From: Kribbella pittospori
Lineage (GTDB): Bacteria; Actinomycetota; Actinomycetes; Propionibacteriales; Kribbellaceae
Direction of reading: 5' to 3'
Assembly: GCF_004331465.1 (NCBI RefSeq)
Contig: NZ_SJKB01000001.1
Span: 868,001-932,000 of the forward strand
DNA length: 64,000 nt
Below are positions 16,731 through 24,350 of the stretch, piece by piece (the stretch's first letter is position 1; every line of letters starts with the position of its first letter). Made by a program: the position numbers and the translations under genes. The notes under the pieces are model-generated. The model saw only the letters and a list, made by a program, of their open reading frames with translations. It ran no database searches and was not told the origin of the DNA.

Positions 16731-19088
16731 TCAGTTGGCGTGGCGGCCGCGGAGGACCAGGGACCTGAGCCGGGCGAGCAGGAGGTCGAACTCGTCCAGG
16801 AGGTCGGAGGCCTCTGTGCTGCCCCGGTTCAGGTACCAGCGCCACGACGGTGGCAGCAGCCGCGCCCTCCAGCGACGTACCTGCCGCGCCTGGGACCACA
16901 GCGCCTTGCGTACGGCGGCCGCCTCGTCGCGGAGGTCCGTGCTCGGGTTCACGTCACCGGCGTACCGCAGAGCCTCGATGCCACGGGCCAGCCGGAGCGC
17001 CTGCGGATGCGTCTCAGCAGGCAGCTTCGTCAGCAGCCATTCGCCGGACTGGCGTGGCGTGGAGATCTCCGACCAGTCGAGTCCGAGATCCCGGGACGTG
17101 TCGCGGATCTCCGCCCAGAGCCCTTCGGCTCCGGCCCGGCCCGGTGGCCGGGAGAACCGGCGGCGTCTGGTCAGACTGCGGATCAGCCACGGGATGCACA
17201 GCAACAGGATCACGCCCGCGCTGATGCCGATCGCCTGACCGCCTCCGTTGGTGAACCAGTTGCCCTGGTCGAGGACCGCGACGCCGCTGTCGTTCGGCAG
17301 GTTGCGGTCACTGTCCGGCCTGTCGATCAGCGGGTCCTCGGTGCCGCCCGGCGTGATCGGCGCGGTGCTCGGCGCCGTCGACGGGTTGACCGAATCCGAG
17401 CCCGTGCCGACCGTCCAGCTCGGAGCGGCCGCCACTCGGGCCGGCGGGGTCGGCTCGAACCGGACCCAGCCGTAGCCCTGGAAGTACAGCTCGGGCCAGG
17501 CGTGCATGTCGTGCATCCGCACCGTGTACTGGCCGTCCTTGTCGGACGTCCCGGGCAGGAACCCGATGCCCACGCGGGACGGGATGCCGAGGATGCGCGC
17601 CATCAGCGCCATCCCGGTGGCGAACTGCTCGCAGTACCCGGTCTTGTTCTCCAGCAGGAAGTCGCGCAGCGCCGGCATCCCGCTGCCGCGCGCGTTGTCG
17701 GTGCTGTAGGTGAAGCCGCCGCCGCTGCGGAACCAGGCCTGCAGCAGCACGGCCTCGTCGAACTGGTTGCCCTTGGCATCGGCCGTGACCTCGTGGGTCA
17801 GGTCCGTGATCTCCTGCGGGGTACGCTTCGGCACCCGGCTGGTGTACTCGTCCGGCGGACCGCCCTGGAGGGCGTTGTGCAACTGGTCCGGGCTGGGCTT
17901 GAGGTCGTACGCGCTCAGGTTGTACTTCTTGCCGCCGACGACCTGCCCGTTCGACGACACCACGTCGAGCGCACTGGCGTCGTACCGCCAGTCCCGCTTG
18001 AGCGAGATCGTTCGCAGCGGATAGGGGACCGGCGCGAACTGGGACCGGAAGCTCCGGCTGACGTTGATCTCCATCTTCGTCTGCGGAGCCTTGCTGAGGT
18101 CGCCGTTGTACCCGGGCGGCGGCGCGAGCTCGCCGTCGATCTTGCGGTTCTCGGGACGGGGCGCGATCCGCCAGGTGTTGCCGTCGAAGCTGTCGAGCGC
18201 GGTCAGCCGCAGGTAGCTGCCGCCGTCCGGACCGCCCTTGTAGGTGAGCGCGACCACGTTGTCGCCACGCTTGAGGTTCTTGCCCATGTCCAGCATCGGG
18301 TCGGTCGACGAGATCGACGCGCCGACGCCGTTGCCGGGACCGCTACCCGCCAGGCCGTTGCCGACGACACCTTCCGGCAGAGCCGGCAGCAACGCCGGCA
18401 GGAGTGCGGCGAGCGCAACGACGCTCAGACCGATCCGTCGGCCCGCCTGGCCGAGCGCGGACGCCTCGACCGGTTCGGCCGCGTCCAGATGCGACACACC
18501 GGAGATCCGGCGGCCCCACCGGCTCAGCCTGCTGCGCCCCTCGGCCGACAGCAGCACGATGTAGCCGATCGCCGGCGGGATGAACAGCAACGCGGGCAGT
18601 CCGCCGTGCACGGTCGCGGCCGGCACCGTGTACATGATCAGGAGCAGCAGTCCGGCCCAGGCGGCCTGCCGAAGCTGTACGGCGACGACGTGGATCAGCA
18701 GTCCGGTCGCGGAGATGACCGACACGGCGAACAGCGTCAGGTGTGCGTCCGGCGGCAGCGGCGCGCTGAACCGGTTGATCGAGTCCATCGCGTTGACCAT
18801 CTGGTTGTTGAACTCGATCGCTGTGCCCTTCCACGGGAACAGCCCGAACTTCAACGTGCTGTTCAGGAAGAACAACGACAGCAGCTCGATCAGCACCACC
18901 AGTTGCACCAGCGGTACGACGATCCGTGGGGCACGCAGGTTCTGCAACAGCACCCCGACGCCGGTGACCGCCCCGCACAGAAACGCACTGATGAACAGGA
19001 ACGGCCCCGAGAACACGGGTGTCAGCACGAGCGACCCCAACACGGTCGCTCCCCAAGCGGCGAGAGAGATCCTCACGTGACCGGTCAT
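16731..19088 (-). CDS. TgpA-like transglutaminase membrane protein (DUF3488)
   Basis: 785 aa from the ATG at 19088, which overlaps the DUF58 stop (ATGA). The N-terminal 210 residues hold about seven membrane helices (DUF3488/TgpA_N). The external transglutaminase core shows GYCEQFATGMALMARILGIPS (catalytic Cys) and DMHAWPELYF (catalytic His) with GWVRFEPTP. A Ser/Thr/Pro linker, one more membrane segment (IGISAGVILLLCIPWLI) and a cytoplasmic DUF4129-like tail follow. With MoxR and DUF58 it forms a widespread envelope-related operon of unclear substrate. Confidence 0.9.
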   Translation of the reverse strand: MTGHVRISLAAWGATVLGSLVLTPVFSGPFLFISAFLCGAVTGVGVLLQNLRAPRIVVPLVQLVVLIELLSLFFLNSTLKFGLFPWKGTAIEFNNQMVNAMDSINRFSAPLPPDAHLTLFAVSVISATGLLIHVVAVQLRQAAWAGLLLLIMYTVPAATVHGGLPALLFIPPAIGYIVLLSAEGRSRLSRWGRRISGVSHLDAAEPVEASALGQAGRRIGLSVVALAALLPALLPALPEGVVGNGLAGSGPGNGVGASISSTDPMLDMGKNLKRGDNVVALTYKGGPDGGSYLRLTALDSFDGNTWRIAPRPENRKIDGELAPPPGYNGDLSKAPQTKMEINVSRSFRSQFAPVPYPLRTISLKRDWRYDASALDVVSSNGQVVGGKKYNLSAYDLKPSPDQLHNALQGGPPDEYTSRVPKRTPQEITDLTHEVTADAKGNQFDEAVLLQAWFRSGGGFTYSTDNARGSGMPALRDFLLENKTGYCEQFATGMALMARILGIPSRVGIGFLPGTSDKDGQYTVRMHDMHAWPELYFQGYGWVRFEPTPPARVAAAPSWTVGTGSDSVNPSTAPSTAPITPGGTEDPLIDRPDSDRNLPNDSGVAVLDQGNWFTNGGGQAIGISAGVILLLCIPWLIRSLTRRRRFSRPPGRAGAEGLWAEIRDTSRDLGLDWSEISTPRQSGEWLLTKLPAETHPQALRLARGIEALRYAGDVNPSTDLRDEAAAVRKALWSQARQVRRWRARLLPPSWRWYLNRGSTEASDLLDEFDLLLARLRSLVLRGRHAN

Positions 19089-20371
19089 GCGATCCTTCCG
19101 CTCCGCAGCCCGAGGCCGGACCACACGGTGGGTAGGTGATCGCCGCGCCGGACTCTGGCGACCCGCCAGCCGCTCCGGCGCAGTTCGTTCTCGGTGGCGT
19201 CCGCGGCGGCGGTCAGCCGGGCCGCCTTCTCGGTCGCCTCGGCGCCGACCGCCCAGCTGGCCGCGTCGAGGAGCAGCGCGACGCCGATGGCCTGGCTGGT
19301 CCGCCAGCGGTTCAGCGAGGTGACGTCCTCGGAGCTGCACGCGCCGAGGATTGCGATCACCAGGCTCGGGTCATGCGTATGCCGGTCGACCGTCAGCAGC
19401 GGACCGATCTCGGCGTACTTGTGTTCCTCGACGGTCGCGCACTCGGTCAGCAACTGCTGTGTGGTGAGCGGCTGGTGGACGGACGCCGAGGTGCGGTGGG
19501 TGATCGCCGACAGCGTGGTCGGGCCACCGAGCATCGTGGTCGCGTAGCCGCGGCGGATCCGGTCGATGCCGACCGAGGCGGCCGCGCTGACGGCCCACTC
19601 GAGGCTGGACGACGGGCCGTGGCCGTGGTGCGAGATGGTCCGCGCGTCCAGGAACATCGCGCACCGGCTCTGCCAGGGCTGCTCCTCCCGCCGCACCATC
19701 AGCTCGCCGCGGCGGGCGGTCGACCGCCAGTGCACCCGGCGGAGGTCGTCACCGTCGCGGTACTCGCGAACAGTCGCGTCCTCCTCGCCGGCTGAAGCGA
19801 TCGCCCGCGGCCGGTTCTCACCGGAACCGGCCCGGTCCGCACCCAACCGGATCTCCGGCAGCCGGTAGACCCGCGGCGTCACCAGCAGATGCTGGCTGCG
19901 GGTGAACGTACGGCTCGTCTCGACCAGACCGAACGGGTCGGCCACGGTCAGCATCAACGGCCCGACCTGGAACAGCCCACGGACATCGGACTTGACCGAG
20001 TAGGTGACGGTACGACGCCAGTTCGGGCTGACCCGGTCGACCACGAAGCGCGGCCGGTGACCCAGCACGTAGGGGATCCGGTCCTCGAGCAGGAGCAGAC
20101 CCGCCGGCATCCGGCCTTGGTTGCTCAAGGCAAGCTCCACCGTCGCCTGCGTACCCACTGGCACCTGGTCCGGCGCGAGGCTGCGGCGTACCTGCAGTCG
20201 CAGCCTGGTCCGTCCGACGACGAGCGCCGCGACCACCGGCAGCGCGACCAGCAGGATGCCGACGCGCAGCAAGTCCTTCTGCCCGAGCAGGAGAGCGCAC
20301 AGCGACGCGGTGATGCCGGCCGCGACGAACGCCCGCCCTCTGGTGGTCAGCCCGCGCAGTGCCTGCCGCAT
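19085..20371 (-). CDS. DUF58 domain protein
   Basis: 428 aa. Two N-terminal membrane helices (FVAAGITASLCALLLG and VGILLVALPVVAALVVG) are followed by a beta-rich part and the DUF58 signature YRDGDDLRRVHWRSTARRGEL with MVRREEQPW. The C-terminus resembles a von Willebrand A-like fold. Such proteins work with MoxR ATPases. It lies 3 bp after moxR and overlaps the TgpA-like gene by 4 bp, so all three are one operon. Confidence 0.9.
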   Translation of the reverse strand: MRQALRGLTTRGRAFVAAGITASLCALLLGQKDLLRVGILLVALPVVAALVVGRTRLRLQVRRSLAPDQVPVGTQATVELALSNQGRMPAGLLLLEDRIPYVLGHRPRFVVDRVSPNWRRTVTYSVKSDVRGLFQVGPLMLTVADPFGLVETSRTFTRSQHLLVTPRVYRLPEIRLGADRAGSGENRPRAIASAGEEDATVREYRDGDDLRRVHWRSTARRGELMVRREEQPWQSRCAMFLDARTISHHGHGPSSSLEWAVSAAASVGIDRIRRGYATTMLGGPTTLSAITHRTSASVHQPLTTQQLLTECATVEEHKYAEIGPLLTVDRHTHDPSLVIAILGACSSEDVTSLNRWRTSQAIGVALLLDAASWAVGAEATEKAARLTAAADATENELRRSGWRVARVRRGDHLPTVWSGLGLRSGRIA

Positions 20372-20374
20372 GTC

Positions 20375-21469
20375 TCAGTCCCGACGAGTGCGGGGGAGTG
20401 CCACCGTGGACACCAGCCCGGAGATGATGTCGGCTGCACCGCGCCCACCGAGATGCGCCTCAGCCGCAGGAAGAACACGGTGCGCCAGGACGGGCACCGC
20501 GAGCTCTTGAACATCGTCCGGGAGCACGAACTCCCGGGAGTCGAGCGCTGCCGCCGCACGGGCCGCCCGGATCAGATGCAGGGTGGACCGGGGGCTCGCA
20601 CCCAGCCGGAGCTCCTGCGATCGACGGGTCGCGCCGACCAGGGCGACGGCGTACTCCTTGACTCCCTCGGACACGTGCACCGATTGCACCGTCTTCACCA
20701 GCCGGAGGATCTGCTGGCCGTCCGTCACCGGTTGCAGGCTCTTCAGCGGGTCGTCGGCAGCATGACCGTCGAGCATTCGCAGCTCGGCGGCCGGCTCCGG
20801 ATACCCCATCGAGACGCGGGCCATGAAGCGGTCGCGCTGCGCCTCGGGGAGCGGGTAGGTGCCTTCCATCTCGATCGGGTTCTGGGTCGCGATGACCATG
20901 AACGGCGCCTCGAGCTGGTACGTCGTGGTGTCGACGGTGACCTGGCGCTCCTCCATCGACTCCAGCAGCGCGGCCTGGGTCTTCGGCGAGGCGCGGTTGA
21001 TCTCGTCGCCGACCACGATGTTCGCGAACACCGCGCCGGGCTTGAACTCGAAGTCGCGGATCTCCTGGTTGAAGACCGAGACGCCGGTGATGTCCGACGG
21101 CAGCAGGTCCGGGGTGAACTGGATCCGGCGCACAGTGCAGTCGATCGACCGGGCCAGCGCCTTGGCCAGCATCGTCTTGCCGACGCCCGGTACGTCCTCG
21201 ATCAGAAGGTGGCCTTCGGCCAGCAGGACCGTGACGGCGACCTCGACCACGTCGGGTTTGCCCTCGATCACCTGCTCGATGGCCCGGCGGACTCGTCCCG
21301 CCACCTCGGCCAGTTCGTCGAAGTCCCCGGCTCCTGCCAGCGCCGAGCTGGTCGCGGTACTGCTCACCCTGAGTCCTCCCCATTCGTTGACGGCCGACAC
21401 ATTCTCACCCGCTGTAGGGGCCGGGCCTAGAGCATCGGAAGTTTCGTTACCTGGCGTTTCGGTGTTCAT
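20375..21469 (-). CDS. MoxR-type AAA+ ATPase
   Basis: 364 aa from ATG 21469 (GAGGG 9 nt upstream; GTG 21475 also possible). Walker A is HLLIEDVPGVGKTMLAKALA, Walker B VVGDEINRASPKTQAALLE, sensor 1 VIATQNPIEMEGTYPLPEAQ, with DRFMARVSMGYP and a C-terminal lid. MoxR ATPases act as chaperones for complex assembly together with DUF58/VWA proteins. First gene of a three-gene minus-strand operon that diverges from mraZ. The upstream array of GTGGA boxes lies between the two promoters and could affect both. Confidence 0.92.
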   Translation of the reverse strand: MNTETPGNETSDALGPAPTAGENVSAVNEWGGLRVSSTATSSALAGAGDFDELAEVAGRVRRAIEQVIEGKPDVVEVAVTVLLAEGHLLIEDVPGVGKTMLAKALARSIDCTVRRIQFTPDLLPSDITGVSVFNQEIRDFEFKPGAVFANIVVGDEINRASPKTQAALLESMEERQVTVDTTTYQLEAPFMVIATQNPIEMEGTYPLPEAQRDRFMARVSMGYPEPAAELRMLDGHAADDPLKSLQPVTDGQQILRLVKTVQSVHVSEGVKEYAVALVGATRRSQELRLGASPRSTLHLIRAARAAAALDSREFVLPDDVQELAVPVLAHRVLPAAEAHLGGRGAADIISGLVSTVALPRTRRD

Positions 21470-21592
21470 CGGCACAGGCCCTCACCGGCTGGGTCGGAAA
21501 GTCGTCCCTCCAAGCGTACGGGCGGCGAAAACATACTGCCGGGGGTTACGACGGCTCTGGGCGCCGAATGGTTCATCCCGATGCGGAGCGGA

Positions 21593-21834
21593 GTGGAAAC
21601 AGCACCGAGTGGAGCGACGTGGAAAGTCCGAGTGGAGCGAAGTGGAGAAGGCCGCTGGAGGGGAGTGGAGGAGCCGGTGGAGCGAAGTGGAGGAAAGCCA
21701 GGCGCCTGACCAGGCAGCGACACGCGGGAACGCCGACTGGGATTCGCGGCGCGGGTGGGGGGAAACGGGCGGAAGTTGGTTGACGGTGGTGGAAAGTGGA
21801 GTAAGGTGGAGCGCAGTGGAACCGAAGTGGTGGA
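21593..21834 (+). promoter_or_regulatory. Array of MraZ-type GTGGA boxes
   Basis: Thirteen GTGGA pentamers, mostly AGTGGA, occur at 21593, 21609, 21619, 21632, 21642, 21665, 21677, 21687, 21789, 21796, 21806, 21816 and 21830, with GTGGT at 21786 and 21827. A further GTGGA at 21872 is in the mraZ ribosome-site region. In the second cluster 21786, 21796, 21806, 21816 and 21827 are spaced 10-11 bp, one helical turn; the first cluster has three pairs 10 bp apart. MraZ is known to bind short direct repeats (TGGGN in E. coli) with this phase upstream of its own gene. The rest of 21476-21878 has no gene. Confidence 0.75.
21780..21807 (+). promoter_or_regulatory. Candidate mra operon promoter
   Basis: TTGACG (21780-21785), a 16-bp spacer and TAAGGT (21802-21807) lie inside the second box cluster. 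The start point would be near 21814, giving a leader of about 65 nt to mraZ. Boxes at 21786, 21796, 21806 and 21816 would cover the spacer, the -10 and the start, so binding there should repress. Confidence 0.55.
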
Positions 21835-21878
21835 AACAGCTCGCCTGAGACGGAGAGTCCGCAACGGGGAGGTGGAGC

Positions 21879-22310
21879 GTGTTCCTCGGAACTCACTTCC
21901 CCAAGCTCGACGACAAAGGCCGGTTGTTCCTGCCGGCGAAGTTCCGCGACGAACTGGCCGACGGCCTGGTGATCACGCGTGGACAGGAGCGGTCGCTGTC
22001 CGTGTGGCCCGAGCGTGAGTTCGTCCAACTCACAGAGCAGCTGAAGCAGGCGCCGATCACCAACAAGGGTGCTCGGGACTATCTGCGGATGCTGTTTGCC
22101 GGAGCCTCGAACGAGGTGCCGGACAAGCAGGGCCGGGTCACCATCCCGCCGATGCTGCGCGATTACGCCGGACTGGATCGCGACTGCGTCGTCATCGGGG
22201 CGATGAACAGGGTGGAGATCTGGAACACGGAGAACTGGAACAGGTACTCGCAAGAGCAGGAGCAGGCCTTCGCGGACCTGTCCGAAGAGGTATTGCCAGG
22301 AATCTTCTAG
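21879..22310 (+). CDS. mraZ: MraZ, transcriptional regulator of the dcw cluster
   Basis: 143 aa. GTG start with GGGGAGGTGG just upstream. It has two SpoVT/AbrB-like halves: [25 protein letters not shown] near residue 2 and [22 protein letters not shown] near 76, both with the DKxGR-x-LPxxFR-type core. MraZ forms rings and binds phased direct repeats upstream of its own gene, usually repressing the cluster. The preceding GTGGA array is its likely operator. A 381-bp gap with a structured RNA separates it from rsmH. Confidence 0.96.
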   Translation: MFLGTHFPKLDDKGRLFLPAKFRDELADGLVITRGQERSLSVWPEREFVQLTEQLKQAPITNKGARDYLRMLFAGASNEVPDKQGRVTIPPMLRDYAGLDRDCVVIGAMNRVEIWNTENWNRYSQEQEQAFADLSEEVLPGIF

Positions 22311-22345
22311 CTGAACAGTGGGCGAGCAGGACCGAGAACACACCG

Positions 22346-22462
22346 ACCGTCCGGTGAGATCACGGGTCCGACTTCCGACCTCAAGCCCTTGGCGCCACTT
22401 CCCCGGCGCCAAGCCGACGAGGTACTTCCCCGGAAGGCGTACCCGCGATCTGACCGGACGGT
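22346..22462 (+). ncRNA. Structured leader RNA upstream of rsmH, resembling the mraW motif
   Basis: A long outer stem joins 22346-22367 to 22441-22462 with 20 of 22 Watson-Crick pairs. Inside, CTTGGCGCC (22388-22396) pairs perfectly with GGCGCCAAG (22405-22413) around the loop ACTTCCCC. A second CTTCCCC is at 22425-22431. From memory, the mraW RNA motif described in Actinobacteria upstream of mraW (rsmH) has hairpins with CUUCCCC loops, which fits in position and sequence. No U-tract follows, so it is not a terminator. The remainder of 22311-22691 contains no supported gene. Confidence 0.75.
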
Positions 22463-22691
22463 GTCAATCAGGGGTCACTCGAAAGCACCGCGCCACAGCA
22501 GACACCACCCTCCACCCCGCCCCACCGCAGGACAGGTACGAGGTACGACGGCGAACCGCCGGACCGGATCCGCGACATTCGGTGCGGCGACCAACCGGAA
22601 GGCCTTCCCGGACGGCAGGCCCGACGGGCAGCACAGCAGTACAGAACCTGCGGGGGCAGGGTCGCTCCCGCGGCGACGGGAAGGGTCGAGG

Positions 22692-23657
22692 ATGAACGCT
22701 GCGGAGCGGCATGTGCCGGTGATGCTGGAGCGCGTGGTCGCGCTGCTGGCACCGGCGCTCGCGCACCCCGGCGCGGTCCTCGTCGACGCGACCCTCGGCC
22801 TCGGTGGTCATTCCGAGGCGTTCCTGCGCACCTTCCCCGACGCCCGCCTGATCGGCTTCGACCGCGACCCCGAGGCGCTGCGCCTCGCCGGTGACCGGCT
22901 GGCGCCGTACGAGGAGCGGATCACCCTCGTGCACGCGGTGTACGACCAACTCCCGCGGGCGCTCGCGGACCTCGGCGTGCCGGCGATCGACGGGATCCTG
23001 TTCGACCTGGGCGTCTCGTCGATGCAACTGGACGAGGCGGACCGCGGGTTCGCCTACGCGCAGGACGCGCCGCTGGACATGCGGATGGACAGCACCGGCC
23101 CGATCACCGCGGCCGACATCGTGAACACCTACAGCGCGGCAGATCTGTCCCGGATCCTGTTCCAGTACGGCGAGGAGAAGTTCGCCCGGCGGATCGCGGA
23201 CCGGATCGTGCGGGAGCGCGAGACCGAGCCGTTCACCACCAGTGCCCGACTGTCCGAGCTGGTCCGGAACGCGATCCCGCAGGCGGCCCGTCGTACTGGC
23301 GGACATCCGGCGAAGCGGACGTTCCAGGCGCTGCGGATCGAGGTGAACGGCGAGCTCGAGGCGCTCCGGAGCGCGCTGCCGGCTGCTCTCGCGGCGCTGG
23401 CGCTGCACGGACGAATCGTGGTGATGAGCTACCAGTCCCTGGAGGACCGGATCACCAAGCAGACGTTCGCGGCTGCCACGAAGTCCGACGTACCTGACGA
23501 CCTGCCGGTCATTCCGGCGGGGCACGAGCCGTACCTGAAATTGCTGACCCGCGGTGCCGAGCGGCCGACCGAGGAGGAGGTCGCGGCGAACCCGCGGGCT
23601 GCCTCTGCTCGCGTGCGAGCCGCCGAACGAATCCGGGAGAAAGGGCTGGTGGCCTGA
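22692..23657 (+). CDS. rsmH: 16S rRNA (cytosine1402-N4)-methyltransferase
   Basis: 321 aa. ATG 22692 with GGAAGGG 6 nt upstream; the frame is open further upstream through the structured leader but the family starts at [16 protein letters not shown]-binding [15 protein letters not shown], then [55 protein letters not shown] and [15 protein letters not shown] are all diagnostic. It methylates C1402 in the ribosomal P site. Its TGA overlaps the ftsL ATG by one base. Confidence 0.96.
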   Translation: MNAAERHVPVMLERVVALLAPALAHPGAVLVDATLGLGGHSEAFLRTFPDARLIGFDRDPEALRLAGDRLAPYEERITLVHAVYDQLPRALADLGVPAIDGILFDLGVSSMQLDEADRGFAYAQDAPLDMRMDSTGPITAADIVNTYSAADLSRILFQYGEEKFARRIADRIVRERETEPFTTSARLSELVRNAIPQAARRTGGHPAKRTFQALRIEVNGELEALRSALPAALAALALHGRIVVMSYQSLEDRITKQTFAAATKSDVPDDLPVIPAGHEPYLKLLTRGAERPTEEEVAANPRAASARVRAAERIREKGLVA

Positions 23658-24346
23658 TGAGTACTGTCTTCAGCCCGTCCAAGGCACGGGTCACGCCGGC
23701 GCCGGCCAAGCGGTCGGAGCCGAAGCTGCGGGTCGTCTACGGTGCGCCGTTCCGGCCGCCGCGGATGCCGTTCGTCATCTTCGTGGTGTCGCTGCTGGCG
23801 GCCGGCCTGGTCGGTCTGCTGCTGCTCAACACCGAGCTGCAGAGCGGGACCTTCCACGTCACCGAGCTGAACAAGCAGGCCGATCAGCTGCGGGATCAGC
23901 AGGAGCAGCTGGAGAAGCAGGTCCGCACGCTGGAGTCGCCGCAGAACCTGGCCGACCGGGCGCTGAAGATGGGCATGGTCCCGAACCCGAACCCGGTCTT
24001 CCTGCGGCTGTCGGACGGGCGGGTGCTCGGGGTGCCGCAGGAAGGCAAGGCCGGGACCGGTGCGGCGATGTTCGGTCCCGGCGCGGCGCCGAAGCCGGCC
24101 GTCACGCCGAAGCCTCCGATCGTCACGCCTCAACCTCCGGTCGTCACGGCCAAGCCGCCGGCCGGCACCGTTAAGCCTCCCGCCGGGACGGTCAAGCCGG
24201 GGACGGTGAAGCCGGGCACGGTGAAGCCTGGTACGGCGACCGCACGGACAGGAACGGCGACGGGCAACAAGCCGCCCGCCACCACGAACTCCCCGCGCAC
24301 CGGTACGACGACAGGGGCGCAGGGCACCACGACCACCGGGGGATGA
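23657..24346 (+). CDS. ftsL: FtsL-like septal protein with long Pro/Thr tail
   Basis: 229 aa. A cytoplasmic part of about 37 residues, one membrane helix (FVIFVVSLLAAGLVGLLLLN), then a coiled coil (LNKQADQLRDQQEQLEKQVRTLE) and the MGMVPNPNPVFLRL segment place it as the actinobacterial FtsL/septum-initiator protein, which activates FtsWI with FtsB-type partners. Beyond residue about 135 a tail of PKPP, TVKPG and TTTG repeats (three consecutive TVKPG units) is longer than in short FtsL proteins. Start overlaps rsmH; ftsI follows after 4 bp. Confidence 0.85.
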   Translation: MSTVFSPSKARVTPAPAKRSEPKLRVVYGAPFRPPRMPFVIFVVSLLAAGLVGLLLLNTELQSGTFHVTELNKQADQLRDQQEQLEKQVRTLESPQNLADRALKMGMVPNPNPVFLRLSDGRVLGVPQEGKAGTGAAMFGPGAAPKPAVTPKPPIVTPQPPVVTAKPPAGTVKPPAGTVKPGTVKPGTVKPGTATARTGTATGNKPPATTNSPRTGTTTGAQGTTTTGG

Positions 24347-24350
24347 TCGG

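Noticed and set aside
22311..22691. Upstream extensions of rsmH through the gap
   Set aside because: Known RsmH proteins start near HVPVML and the gap folds as RNA; the extra frame has no conserved residues.
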